From Pseudomonadota bacterium (GTDB lineage Bacteria > Pseudomonadota > Alphaproteobacteria > Rhizobiales > Rhizobiaceae), in assembly GCA_023444445.1 (NCBI GenBank), contig JAEXMK010000086.1, positions 1-16,649 on the forward strand: a DNA stretch of 16,649 nt, read 5' to 3'. The number at the start of each line of letters is the position of its first letter. Positions within the stretch are counted from its first letter, which is position 1. The position numbers and the translations under genes were made by a program. Below, piece after piece: positions 1-7,114 of this stretch. The notes beneath the pieces were generated by a model. It was not told the origin of the DNA. It searched no databases and worked only from the letters and a program-made list of their open reading frames with translations.

Positions 1-31
1 GCTGGGGCTTTTGTGGCTAACACTCCGGCCC

Positions 32-88
32 ATGAAAAATCTTAACGTACTTATCGTGGTGGGACGGCGCATGGGCAGGATGGTGTAA
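32..88 (+). CDS. Branched-chain amino-acid leader peptide (18 aa) of the ilvI attenuator
   Basis: A short reading frame encodes MKNLNVLIVVGRRMGRMV and stops at 86-88. Seven of its 18 residues are Leu, Val or Ile, and five of them lie in a run of consecutive codons (gta ctt atc gtg gtg, 47-61). It sits directly ahead of a stem-loop (67-113) and an intrinsic terminator (121-143) and upstream of acetolactate synthase. This is the architecture of ribosome-mediated attenuation: shortage of charged Leu/Val/Ile tRNA would stall the ribosome in the run and mask the 67-75 strand, favouring read-through. No strong Shine-Dalgarno is visible before the ATG. Leader peptides of this kind are known for ilv operons in proteobacteria; its function here is inferred from composition and position, which fit very well. 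Confidence 0.85.
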   Translation: MKNLNVLIVVGRRMGRMV

Positions 89-113
89 CCATCCGGCGAA
101 AGCACCCATGCGC
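67..113 (+). promoter_or_regulatory. Attenuator pause hairpin (1:2 stem) of the ilvI leader
   Basis: GCGCATGGG (67-75) is perfectly complementary to CCCATGCGC (105-113). Inside it GGATGG (78-83) pairs with CCATCC (89-94) around the loop TGTAA, which contains the leader-peptide stop codon. If a stalled ribosome masks 67-75, the freed segment 99-107 (AAAGCACCC) can pair with 131-139 (GGGGCCTTT) with a small internal mismatch. That pairing would sequester the 3' arm of the terminator, so it is a candidate antiterminator. The 1:2 stem is read directly from sequence; the antiterminator pairing is inference. Confidence 0.75.
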
Positions 114-120
114 TGAACGA

Positions 121-143
121 GGCTCCTTAAGGGGCCTTTTTTT
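121..143 (+). terminator. Intrinsic attenuator terminator upstream of ilvI
   Basis: GGCTCC (121-126), loop TTAA, then GGGGCC (131-136) form a 6-bp stem with one G-U pair, followed directly by seven T (137-143). It lies between the leader peptide and ilvI, so it should terminate transcripts when branched-chain amino acids are plentiful. Confidence 0.85.
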
Positions 144-206
144 ATGTCTTCAAACAGGCCCTCGGGCTCCTCGATATCCAAAGCCAAAGCGGGATGGAAA
201 CAGGCA

Positions 207-2000
207 ATGACGGATAAGGACAATACGGAAAACAGCAATCGCATGACAGGTGCGGAGATTGTTCTCAAGGCGCTGAAGGACAATGGCGTCGAGCACATCT
301 TCGGTTATCCCGGCGGCGCCGTTCTTCCGATTTATGACGAGATTTTCCAGCAGGAAGACATTCAGCACATTCTCGTGCGCCATGAGCAGGGCGCCGGCCA
401 CGCTGCCGAAGGTTATGCCCGCTCCACCGGCAAGGTCGGTGTCATGCTCGTCACGTCAGGCCCCGGCGCCACCAATGCGGTGACGCCGCTGCAGGATGCG
501 CTGATGGATTCCATTCCGCTCGTCTGCCTTTCCGGCCAGGTTCCGACATCGCTGATCGGTTCGGATGCGTTTCAGGAATGCGATACCGTCGGCATCACGC
601 GCCCCTGCACCAAGCACAATTGGCTGGTCAAGGACGTTAACGAGCTGGCGGGCATCATCCATGAAGCCTTCCGCATCGCGCAGACGGGTCGTCCCGGTCC
701 CGTTGTTGTCGATATTCCGAAGGATATCCAGTTCGCTACCGGCACCTACACGCCGCCTTCCGCTGCCGTTCAGCAAAAAAGCTACAAGCCGAAGGTCCAG
801 GGTGACCTCAATGCCATTAATGCTGCCATCGAACTGATGTCCAAGGCGAAAAAGCCGGTTTTCTACACCGGCGGCGGCGTCATCAACTCCGGCCCGGAAG
901 CGACCCGGCTGCTGCGCGAACTGGTCGAGCTGACCGGTTTCCCGATCACCTCGACCCTGATGGGTCTCGGCGCTTATCCGGCTTCCGGCAAGAACTGGCT
1001 CGGCATGCTGGGCATGCACGGTTCTTACGAAGCCAACATGACGATGCATGATTGCGACGTCATGGTCTGCGTCGGCGCGCGTTTTGACGACCGGATTACC
1101 GGACGCATCAACGCGTTTTCGCCGAATTCGAAAAAGATCCATATCGACATCGATCCGTCCTCGATCAACAAGACCGTTCGCGTCGATGTGCCTGTTATCG
1201 GTGATGTCGGCCATGTGCTGGAAGATATGGTTCGCCTGTGGCGCGCTTTGCCGAAGAAGCCGGAGAAAGCCCAGACGGCGGACTGGTGGTCGCAGATCGA
1301 GCGCTGGCGTGCGCGCAATTCCTTCGCCTATAAGAACTCCAAAGATGTCATCATGCCGCAATATGCCTTGCAGCGGCTTTATGAGGCATCGAAGGGACGC
1401 GACACCTATATCACCACCGAAGTCGGCCAGCACCAGATGTGGGCGGCGCAGTTCTTCGGCTTCGAGGAGCCCAATCACTGGATGACCTCGGGCGGTCTCG
1501 GCACCATGGGTTACGGCCTGCCGGCGGCCATCGGCGTGCAGGTCGCGCATCCGGAAGCGCTGGTCATCGATATCGCCGGTGACGCCTCGATCCAGATGTG
1601 TATCCAGGAAATGTCCTGCGCCATCCAGTACGGTCTGCCGGTGAAGATTTTCATCCTCAACAACCAGTATATGGGCATGGTGCGGCAGTGGCAGCAATTG
1701 CTGCACGGCAATCGTCTGTCGAACTCCTATACCGAAGCCATGCCTGATTTCGTCAAGTTGGCGGAAGCCTATGGCGCGGTCGGTATGTATTGCGACGACC
1801 CGAAGGAGCTGGACGACAAGATCGCCGAGATGATCGCGGTCAACAAGCCTGTCATCTTCGATTGCCGCGTCGCCAATCTTGCCAATTGCTTCCCGATGAT
1901 CCCGTCTGGTAAAGCCCATAACGAGATGCTGTTGCCGGATGAGGCGACGGATGAAGCGGTTGCCAACGCCATTGATGCCAAGGGCCGTCAGCTAGTCTGA
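207..2000 (+). CDS. ilvI: Acetolactate synthase, large catalytic subunit
   Basis: Acetohydroxyacid synthase catalytic subunit (597 aa), a ThDP/FAD enzyme. It condenses two pyruvates to acetolactate, or pyruvate with 2-oxobutyrate, the first common step of Val/Leu/Ile synthesis. The N-terminal pyrimidine-binding domain carries the catalytic glutamate in RHEQGAGHAAEGYA (E60). The SGPGATN loop is at 84-90 and the GQVPTSLIGSDAFQE region at 110-124, whose Pro is a classic herbicide-contact position. The pyrophosphate-binding motif starts with GDAS (about 458-461) and ends at LNN (484-486). An in-frame ATG at 144 would add 21 residues, but it abuts the terminator T-run. The ATG at 207 has GGATGGA eight bases upstream and gives the family-typical N-terminus. 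ilvH follows after 19 bases, so the two subunits are co-transcribed under the leader attenuator. Confidence 0.95.
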   Translation: MTDKDNTENSNRMTGAEIVLKALKDNGVEHIFGYPGGAVLPIYDEIFQQEDIQHILVRHEQGAGHAAEGYARSTGKVGVMLVTSGPGATNAVTPLQDALMDSIPLVCLSGQVPTSLIGSDAFQECDTVGITRPCTKHNWLVKDVNELAGIIHEAFRIAQTGRPGPVVVDIPKDIQFATGTYTPPSAAVQQKSYKPKVQGDLNAINAAIELMSKAKKPVFYTGGGVINSGPEATRLLRELVELTGFPITSTLMGLGAYPASGKNWLGMLGMHGSYEANMTMHDCDVMVCVGARFDDRITGRINAFSPNSKKIHIDIDPSSINKTVRVDVPVIGDVGHVLEDMVRLWRALPKKPEKAQTADWWSQIERWRARNSFAYKNSKDVIMPQYALQRLYEASKGRDTYITTEVGQHQMWAAQFFGFEEPNHWMTSGGLGTMGYGLPAAIGVQVAHPEALVIDIAGDASIQMCIQEMSCAIQYGLPVKIFILNNQYMGMVRQWQQLLHGNRLSNSYTEAMPDFVKLAEAYGAVGMYCDDPKELDDKIAEMIAVNKPVIFDCRVANLANCFPMIPSGKAHNEMLLPDEATDEAVANAIDAKGRQLV

Positions 2001-2019
2001 GCCGGGAGAGGAAAAGGAC

Positions 2020-2592
2020 ATGAACGCACACCTACAACCCACCGGCTCCGCCTATTTCATCCAGAAGGAAACGGCTGCCGTCGAAAATCACACGCTGTCT
2101 GTTCTCGTCAGCAACGAGCCGGGCGTCCTTGCCCGGGTCATTGGCCTGTTTTCTGGCCGGGGCTACAACATCGAAAGCCTGACGGTTTCGGAAACGGAGC
2201 ATGAAGCGCATCTGTCGCGCATCACCATCGTGACGCGCGGCACCCCCATCGTGCTGGAGCAGATCAAGGCGCAGCTGGAACGCATCGTGCCGGTTCATCG
2301 GGTTCTCGACCTCACCGTCCGCGCCCGCGAACTGGGGCAGGAGAGGCCGATCGAGCGCGAAGTGGCGCTTATCAAGGTCGCCGGCACGGGTGAAGTGCGC
2401 GCAGAAGCACTGCGCCTTGCCGATGCGTTTCAAGCCAAGGTGGTGGATGCGACTGTCGAGCATTTCATCTTCGAAATCACCGGCAAGTCGTCGAAGATCG
2501 ACCAGTTCGTCGCCATCATCAAGCCGCTCGGCCTGATCGAGATCTGCCGCACGGGTATTGCCGCGATGAACCGTGGCTCGCAGGGGATGTAA
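2020..2592 (+). CDS. ilvH: Acetolactate synthase, small regulatory subunit
   Basis: Regulatory subunit (190 aa) that activates IlvI and gives valine feedback inhibition. An N-terminal ACT domain spans roughly residues 22-97 (HTLSVLVSNEPGVLARVIGLF, with GYNIESLTV after it). The C-terminal ALS_ss domain (about 105-180) includes EVALIKVAGTGEVRAEALR. Length is slightly above the usual 160-180 aa because of about 20 extra N-terminal residues. The ATG is preceded by a purine-rich site (GAGAGGAAAAGGA) in the 19-base gap after ilvI, indicating tight co-expression. A strong terminator follows at 2629-2653, so the operon ends here and ilvC is not directly attached. Confidence 0.95.
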   Translation: MNAHLQPTGSAYFIQKETAAVENHTLSVLVSNEPGVLARVIGLFSGRGYNIESLTVSETEHEAHLSRITIVTRGTPIVLEQIKAQLERIVPVHRVLDLTVRARELGQERPIEREVALIKVAGTGEVRAEALRLADAFQAKVVDATVEHFIFEITGKSSKIDQFVAIIKPLGLIEICRTGIAAMNRGSQGM

Positions 2593-2628
2593 TCTCTGCA
2601 TTCATAATATGTATTCTGACCATCGAAG

Positions 2629-2653
2629 CCCGCGGTTCGCCGCGGGTTTTTTT
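2629..2653 (+). terminator. Intrinsic terminator of the ilvIH operon
   Basis: CCCGCGG (2629-2635), tetraloop TTCG, CCGCGGG (2640-2646), then seven T (2647-2653). A perfect 7-bp GC stem with a UUCG loop, 37 bases after the ilvH stop. Confidence 0.95.
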
Positions 2654-2675
2654 ATGGGTTTTCGCGCAGGGAATC

Positions 2676-2735
2676 TATATTCAACCACATGGTTGACTTT
2701 TCGGATTGACGCGCTATATTCAACAACATGGTTGA
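2676..2735 (+). promoter_or_regulatory. arsR promoter with two operator palindromes overlapping -35, -10 and start codon
   Basis: TTGACT (2693-2698) and TATATT (2715-2720), separated by 16 bases, form a good sigma-70 promoter. Two nearly identical 21-bp copies of TATATTCAACnACATGGTTGA lie at 2676-2696 and 2715-2735, 39 bp apart. The cores are inverted repeats: TCAACC/GGTTGA in the first, TCAAC/GTTGA in the second. The first overlaps the -35 box; the second covers the -10 box and the ATG at 2728. The -10 box ends seven bases before the ATG, so transcription should start at or next to the start codon. Autorepression by the ArsR protein is inferred. Confidence 0.8.
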
Positions 2736-3096
2736 ATTATCTGTTCCACAACTCGACACTGTCTTTCATGCTCTTGGCGACGCGACGCGGCGCACGATGC
2801 TGCGGGACCTTTCTTTTGGCGAACGAACGGTAAGCCAGTTGGCCGAGCCATTCGATATTTCGCTTGCCGCAGCCTCCAAGCACATCAAGGCACTGGAGAA
2901 TGCCGGGCTTATCCGCCGTGAGGTGAAAGGGCGTACCCATGTGTGCCGTCTTGCGCCGGAGCCTCTGGCGCAGGCGCATGAATGGCTGGGCTTCTACCGG
3001 CAGTTCTGGAACAGCCGTCTCGATATTCTTGAGCAGATGCTCCGGGAGGATGATCAGGGGAAAACCCCTGCAAATGGAGGAAATGACAATGGCTGA
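2728..3096 (+). CDS. ArsR/SmtB-family winged-helix repressor
   Basis: DNA-binding repressor of 122 aa, a typical ArsR length. The winged helix spans about residues 8-80: LFGDATRR-like helix (FHALGDATRRTMLRDL), recognition region VSQLAEPFDISLAAASKHIKAL and wing VKGRTHVCRL. The metal-binding ELCVCDL motif of ArsR/SmtB metal sensors is absent and only one Cys (about 73) is present, so metal sensing is unlikely. It resembles the group of ArsR regulators paired with SRPBCC/AHSA1 proteins. There is no ribosome binding site: the ATG lies just after the -10 box, implying a leaderless mRNA. Its stop codon overlaps the start of the next gene by 8 bases, so the pair is probably translationally coupled. 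The inducer is unknown. Confidence 0.9.
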   Translation: MVELSVPQLDTVFHALGDATRRTMLRDLSFGERTVSQLAEPFDISLAAASKHIKALENAGLIRREVKGRTHVCRLAPEPLAQAHEWLGFYRQFWNSRLDILEQMLREDDQGKTPANGGNDNG

Positions 3097-3622
3097 TATC
3101 GCAATACCTGACACCTATGGCCGGCTCGTGGAGCCTGCGACCCTGAAGATCGAACGGCTGTTGCCGGGACCGATTGAGCGGGTGTGGGCCTATCTGACAC
3201 AAAGCGATCTTCGCCGCCGCTGGCTGGCATCAGGCGAAATGCGGCTGGCGCCCGATGCACCCTTCGAACTGGTCTGGCGCAATGACGAGCTTTCCAATCC
3301 ACCCGGCCGCCGTCCGGAAGGCTTTTCCGAAGAGGAAAAGATGGCGTCCCGCATCATCACTGTTGTCGTGCCGCATCGCCTCGTCTTCAGTTGGGGTGAG
3401 GGTGCAGAAGTGTCGATCGAACTCCAGTCCCTCGGCAGGGAGGTGCTACTGACGCTCATTCATAGCCGGCTTTCGGATCGGAAGAGCAAGCTCGATGTCA
3501 GCTCCGGCTGGCACGCACATCTCGATATTCTCGCTGACCGCCTTCAGGAAAAGGAACCTGGACCCTTCTGGGATGCATGGCTGAAACTGAGAAAAGAGTA
3601 TGAGCAGCGCATAGGCTCATAA
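3089..3622 (+). CDS. SRPBCC/AHSA1-domain protein
   Basis: A 177-aa protein of the START/Bet v 1-like SRPBCC superfamily (activator of Hsp90 ATPase-like, AHSA1). These proteins form a helix-grip fold with a hydrophobic ligand cavity. Typical features are the opening IERLLPGPIERVWAYLTQSD (about 18-37), RRWLASGEM soon after, the central strands VVPHRLVFSWGEG, and the C-terminal helix GWHAHLDILADRL. The ATG at 3089 is chosen because GGAGG (3076-3080) lies 8 bases upstream; the neighbouring ATG at 3083 is too close to it. The start overlaps the arsR stop by 8 bases. ArsR-SRPBCC pairs are common in Rhizobiales, usually read as a repressor and its target; the ligand or substrate is not known. Confidence 0.85.
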   Translation: MADIAIPDTYGRLVEPATLKIERLLPGPIERVWAYLTQSDLRRRWLASGEMRLAPDAPFELVWRNDELSNPPGRRPEGFSEEEKMASRIITVVVPHRLVFSWGEGAEVSIELQSLGREVLLTLIHSRLSDRKSKLDVSSGWHAHLDILADRLQEKEPGPFWDAWLKLRKEYEQRIGS

Positions 3623-3637
3623 ACTACATCAGGCCTG

Positions 3638-3662
3638 AACGGCGCGGCTGGTCCGCGCCGTT
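3638..3662. repeat. 10-bp perfect inverted repeat between convergent genes
   Basis: AACGGCGCGG (3638-3647) and CCGCGCCGTT (3653-3662) around loop CTGGT. It lies between the SRPBCC gene and the convergent aldo/keto reductase. The position suggests a terminator, but no T-run follows on either strand, so it may be a factor-dependent or weak terminator. The rest of 3623-3757 shows nothing recognisable. Confidence 0.5.
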
Positions 3663-3757
3663 AAAGGGGGAGCTGTAGCGCGGTGGCCCCGGTTCTCACG
3701 TTCTGATTCAACCGCCTCAGCGCCCGATTCCGAAAAGTCTCTTAACCCATTGCTGCG

Positions 3758-4603
3758 TCAGAGCATTTCCAGTGCCGTCTTGCGCGTTGGCGGCGGGAAG
3801 GCGGCGTCGAGGGCGGTCCAGTCTTCGTCACTTATTTCAAGATCGGTCGCGCCGCGATTTTCTTCCACACGGGAGGCGCTGGCGGATTTCGGGATGGCGA
3901 TGACGCCGTCTCTTTCCAGCAGGAAGGCCAGCGCCAGTTGCGCCGGCGTCGCCTGATAGGCCTTGGCGATGCGGATGAGTTCGTGGTTTTTCAGGATGCG
4001 GCCCTGCTCTATGGGGGAATAGGCCATCAGCGGTACACCGCGCTCCTGGCACCATGGCAACAGCGAAAACTCGGGGCCGCGCCGCGACAGGTTGTAAAGG
4101 ACCTGATTGGCAGCGCAGTTTTTGCCATCGGGCACGGCGAAAAGCTCTTCCATGTCGTCGGTATCGAAATTGGAGACGCCCCAGTCACCAATCTTGCCGT
4201 CGCTCTTCAGTCTTTCGAAAGCCGCCACGGTTTCGTTCAGCGGGTGCTCGCCGCGCCAGTGCAGCAGATAGAGATTGATATGATCGGTGTCGAGCCTTGC
4301 AAGGCTGCGCTCGCAGGCCTCCACCGTGCCTTTAGCGCTGGCGTTCCACGGGTATACCTTGCTGACCAGAAACACGTCGTCACGGCGGCCGGCAATTGCC
4401 GTGCCGACCACCTCTTCGGATCGGCCATCGGCATACATTTCGGCAGTATCGACCAGCGTCATGCCGAGATCGATCGCCTTGCGGATGCTCTCGACCTCCT
4501 GAGGCGCGGACGATCTGTTTTCTCCCATGTTCCAGGTGCCAAGGCCAAGGGCTGGAACCTCTTTTCCGGATGGCAGGGTAACGGAAGGAATGTCGTCATA
4601 CAT
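3758..4603 (-). CDS. Aldo/keto reductase
   Basis: NADPH-dependent aldo/keto reductase (281 aa), a TIM-barrel enzyme reducing aldehydes or ketones. The catalytic tetrad is visible: Asp52 and Tyr57 in [10 protein letters not shown], Lys82 in VSKVYPW and His115 in [10 protein letters not shown]. The cofactor-binding C-terminal part includes [10 protein letters not shown] and [13 protein letters not shown]. It resembles the bacterial AKR group with [28 protein letters not shown] openings. The frame is open 94 codons further upstream, but that extension runs across the divergent lysE promoter region and into its coding sequence. The ATG at 4603 has a GGAG site about 8 bases upstream and is preferred. 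It is divergent from the LysE gene. Physiological substrate unknown. Confidence 0.9.
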   Translation of the reverse strand: MYDDIPSVTLPSGKEVPALGLGTWNMGENRSSAPQEVESIRKAIDLGMTLVDTAEMYADGRSEEVVGTAIAGRRDDVFLVSKVYPWNASAKGTVEACERSLARLDTDHINLYLLHWRGEHPLNETVAAFERLKSDGKIGDWGVSNFDTDDMEELFAVPDGKNCAANQVLYNLSRRGPEFSLLPWCQERGVPLMAYSPIEQGRILKNHELIRIAKAYQATPAQLALAFLLERDGVIAIPKSASASRVEENRGATDLEISDEDWTALDAAFPPPTRKTALEML

Positions 4604-4766
4604 TGTTTCGCTCCAGCGGTTGTCGGGGGAGAATAACCCCTTGTGCCGACTTCTCAAACCCGGCACGGGAGGGATCGATCCATCAAAAAAATTGACCCCG
4701 GCCATCGGTCTGCCGGGCTGGTTTGATAGTGGTCGGGTGGCTAGGGTCTCTTTCACAGGAGAGATC

Positions 4767-5360
4767 ATGACTGTTGAAACCTTCGCTGCACTGGTGCTGT
4801 TTGCCTTCACCACCTCCATCACGCCCGGCCCGAACAATATGATGTTGTTTACGTCAGGCGTGAATTTCGGGTTCCGCCGCACCATCCCGCATATGCTGGG
4901 TATCGGCGCGGGGTTCCTGTCGCTTTTGATCGGGGTCGGTTTCGGCCTTGGTGCTGTGCTGCATTCGGTGCCGTTGCTCTACACCGGGCTGAAATTCGCC
5001 GGCGGGCTTTATCTCGTCTGGATCGCGTGGAAGATCGGCACTTCCCGCAGCCTGAATGAAGGGGCCGCCGCATCGCAGCCAATGGGCTTCCTTGCCGCCG
5101 CAGCCTTTCAGTGGGTCAATCCGAAGGCCTGGGTGATGGCGGTGACGGCGATGGCGACCTATACCAACGAGGCGCAATACTTCGTCACCGTTCTGGTCGT
5201 TGGCGTGGCCTTCGCCGCCGTCAATCTTCCCAGCGTGTCCACCTGGGCGGGTTTCGGCTCCGCGCTGCGCGACTGGCTGTCCGTGCCGATCCGGCTCAAA
5301 TGGTTCAACATCACCATGGCCGTGCTGCTCGTCATCAGCCTCTGGCCGATGCTGAAATAA
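4767..5360 (+). CDS. LysE/RhtB-family amino-acid exporter
   Basis: Inner-membrane translocator of 197 aa, normal for the LysE/RhtB family. The family signature [16 protein letters not shown] is at residues 12-27 and is followed by [15 protein letters not shown]. About five to six hydrophobic segments follow, ending with [12 protein letters not shown] at the C-terminus. Members export amino acids such as lysine, threonine or homoserine lactone derivatives; the substrate here cannot be told. The ATG at 4767 has AGGAGA 5-9 bases upstream; an open frame extends to 4527 but overlaps the divergent aldo/keto reductase. The stop lies 6 bases from the end of the convergent anti-sigma gene, with no hairpin in the gap. 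Confidence 0.88.
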   Translation: MTVETFAALVLFAFTTSITPGPNNMMLFTSGVNFGFRRTIPHMLGIGAGFLSLLIGVGFGLGAVLHSVPLLYTGLKFAGGLYLVWIAWKIGTSRSLNEGAAASQPMGFLAAAAFQWVNPKAWVMAVTAMATYTNEAQYFVTVLVVGVAFAAVNLPSVSTWAGFGSALRDWLSVPIRLKWFNITMAVLLVISLWPMLK

Positions 5361-5366
5361 CAGTCT

Positions 5367-6155
5367 TTACGTCGGGAATTGCCGATAACATTCCTCGGCG
5401 ATCGCCTGCACCTCGTCGCGTGTGAGTTCGGCCGACACGGCGTAACCCAGTTCGTTGTCGATCCAGTAGAAAGTCTCGATGCCGTCGGCGCTGGCCATGC
5501 GGAAACTGGTTGTGCGGTTTTCCTCGTTGTGGCCGATCAATACCGTCACCCGGCGGCCCGTCTTGTCCTGATACATCAGCATCGCGCCCGGCTTGCCGCT
5601 GACGGGAATGAGGCGCCCGCCGACGAGATCGTATCCGATCTTGGAAAGATCAGGGATCGCAAAGGGATAGCCGAGCCGCTTACCGAGCCATGTCGCGAGA
5701 TGCTGCTGCTCTCCCGCGCCAACCTCGACGGGGTGGCGCACTTCGCTCGCATAGATGAGATAGGCGGATTTTGCCTGTGCCGGAATATCCGTCGTCAGCG
5801 ACGCCAGCGTCACATCCTGCGGTGTGGAGACGGATGGCGGCAGAAGCCTGCCAGCTGCGGCGCCCGCCGCGAAGATCATGAGGGCTGCTGCCGTTTTGAG
5901 GAGCGCCGGTCTCAGTCGCCAAGCGCGGTCCGGCTTTGGTGGGCTGAGCATCGATGCGTCGTGCGGATGGGCGGCGGCATAGGAAGCGAAGGCATTGCGA
6001 AGAATCTCGGCCTGCTGTTTCCAATCCTGCACGCGGGCCTGCTCTTCAGGTCTTTCTGCGAGCCACGCCTCGACAGCCGCGCGGTCGTCGTCGGAAAGAA
6101 GCCCGTCGACATAGGCGTGCAGGTCGTCTTCGGTTATGGCATCGGGCCGTTTCAT
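5367..6155 (-). CDS. Membrane-anchored anti-sigma factor
   Basis: A 262-aa protein with a cytoplasmic N-terminal anti-sigma region (about 1-75, including DLHAYVDGLLSDDDRAAVEAWL), one membrane segment (about 83-106, ALLKTAAALMIFAAGAAAG) and a C-terminal domain of about 155 residues that should lie in the periplasm. The N-terminal region resembles zinc-associated anti-sigma domains but has no HxxxCxxC; the protein has a single Cys near its C-terminus (EECYRQF). The start codon overlaps the sigma factor stop in an ATGA arrangement (6152-6155), which ensures coupled synthesis. It should hold the ECF sigma factor inactive until an envelope signal arrives. The role is inferred from topology and gene order. 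Confidence 0.85.
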   Translation of the reverse strand: MKRPDAITEDDLHAYVDGLLSDDDRAAVEAWLAERPEEQARVQDWKQQAEILRNAFASYAAAHPHDASMLSPPKPDRAWRLRPALLKTAAALMIFAAGAAAGRLLPPSVSTPQDVTLASLTTDIPAQAKSAYLIYASEVRHPVEVGAGEQQHLATWLGKRLGYPFAIPDLSKIGYDLVGGRLIPVSGKPGAMLMYQDKTGRRVTVLIGHNEENRTTSFRMASADGIETFYWIDNELGYAVSAELTRDEVQAIAEECYRQFPT

Positions 6156-6709
6156 CGTGGTCTCCGCAGGGGAATGATATTGTCCGCCGCCAGCTGCTGG
6201 CGAAGGGTTTCGCGGGCGCGGGACAGTCTGGACATGACGGTGCCGAGCGGGATTGATAGCGTTTCGGCCGCCTCCTGATAGCTGTAGCCTTCCACCGTCA
6301 CCAGCATCAAAACCGCCCGCATGTCGGGTGAAAGAAGGGCGAGCGCGCCGTGCAGCCTATCGTTCTCCAGCGTATCGGACAGCTGATCGGTGACGGCGAT
6401 GGTCTCATGGCCGTCGAGGCTCTCTGACGGGTGGCGTTTCTCAGCGCGGTGGCGGTTGCGATAAAGATTCGTCATTATCATGTAAGCCCATGATTTCAAA
6501 CCCGTTCCGCGCCATTGCCTTTTATTGATAAGCGCTTTTTCCACGCAGTCCTGCAAAAGGTCTTCGCCATCTGCATCCGAGCGGGAAAGGCTGCGGGAAT
6601 AACGGCGCAGCATGGGTATCAGCGCCAGAACCTCCGCTTCGAAGGTGCCGGCTGCGGGGGAGATGCTCCCCCGCGTTTTGCCATTCATGCCATCAGGGTT
6701 TTGCGGCAT
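6152..6709 (-). CDS. ECF-family RNA polymerase sigma factor
   Basis: Extracytoplasmic-function sigma factor (about 185 aa). The sigma-2 region (about 25-95) contains RYSRSLSRSDADGEDLLQDCVEKAL and WAYMIMTNLYRNRHR. The sigma-4 region (about 125-180) contains LSPDMRAVLMLVTVEGYSYQEAAE and the helix-turn-helix IPLGTVMSRLSRARETLRQ. There is no extra C-terminal domain. Start choice is uncertain: GTG 6718, ATG 6709 and ATG 6688 are all in frame with no clear Shine-Dalgarno, and the first two lie inside the 3' end of the upstream gene, consistent with coupling. ATG 6709 is used here. It is followed by its anti-sigma gene with a 4-base overlap. Likely target: its own cluster, see the candidate promoter at 7115-7143. 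Confidence 0.9.
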   Translation of the reverse strand: MPQNPDGMNGKTRGSISPAAGTFEAEVLALIPMLRRYSRSLSRSDADGEDLLQDCVEKALINKRQWRGTGLKSWAYMIMTNLYRNRHRAEKRHPSESLDGHETIAVTDQLSDTLENDRLHGALALLSPDMRAVLMLVTVEGYSYQEAAETLSIPLGTVMSRLSRARETLRQQLAADNIIPLRRPR

Positions 6710-7067
6710 CCCATACACCGTTCATACCGTCGCCGGTGGCGTCGCCTTTTTTCATGTCCTTGGCCCAGTAATAGAGCGGCATGCCGTCCTTTGCCCATTG
6801 CATCTTGCCGTCCTTGCGCGTCACGGTCGTATAGGCCCCCTCGGCCTTGTCGCCCATGGCTGCGAAAAACGGCGGCCAGTTCACCGCGCATTTGTCATAA
6901 CAATTGGATACGCCCTTCTTGTCGTTCTTGAAAGTGTAGAGCGTCATGCCTTTTGCGCCCGCAAGCACGTTGCCCTTTTCGGTCTTGACGGTTTCGACCA
7001 TTGGGGCGGCATAAGCTGACCCGGCAAGCGCCAGAACGAGGGCGGGGGCGATAAAGCGGATATTCAT
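6693..7067 (-). CDS. Secreted COG4315-type repeat protein (periplasmic)
   Basis: A 124-aa exported protein of the 'secreted repeat of unknown function' family (COG4315, Pfam Lipoprotein_15). A signal peptide MNIRFIAPALVLALAGSAYA ends at an AxA site near residue 20; there is no lipobox Cys, so it should be free in the periplasm. Both family repeats are visible: MTLYTFKNDKKGVSNCYDKC with C56 and C60, then AVNWPPF, and later MPLYYWAKDMKKGDATGDG. ATG 7067 is chosen for its GGAGG site and because the signal peptide begins there; the frame is open to 7106. It is the first gene of a unit with the ECF sigma and anti-sigma genes, and its stop overlaps the sigma start region. Family function is not established. 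Confidence 0.85.
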   Translation of the reverse strand: MNIRFIAPALVLALAGSAYAAPMVETVKTEKGNVLAGAKGMTLYTFKNDKKGVSNCYDKCAVNWPPFFAAMGDKAEGAYTTVTRKDGKMQWAKDGMPLYYWAKDMKKGDATGDGMNGVWDAAKP

Positions 7068-7114
7068 GGACCAATCCTCCTTGGTTGCAGGCGATGTTTT
7101 CGCCAACGATCAAT

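Noticed and set aside
456..1919. 487-aa open frame on the minus strand opposite ilvI
   Set aside because: It is a complement of a strongly conserved ilvI coding region; its protein shows no recognisable domain and the openness is explained by codon bias at high GC.
3938..4636. 232-aa + strand frame opposite the aldo/keto reductase
   Set aside because: A shadow of the reductase, whose catalytic tetrad is intact on the minus strand.
4692..4730. TTGACC plus TGATAG as a lysE promoter
   Set aside because: The spacing of 26 bases is too long for a sigma-70 promoter, so no promoter is claimed.
4604..4885. N-terminal extension of the aldo/keto reductase
   Set aside because: It would overlap the start of the divergent lysE gene, while ATG 4603 has a ribosome binding site and fits the family length.
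5379..6278. 299-aa + strand frame opposite the anti-sigma and sigma genes
   Set aside because: The minus-strand genes have clear domains and an ATGA overlap; the + frame has no domain or ribosome binding site.
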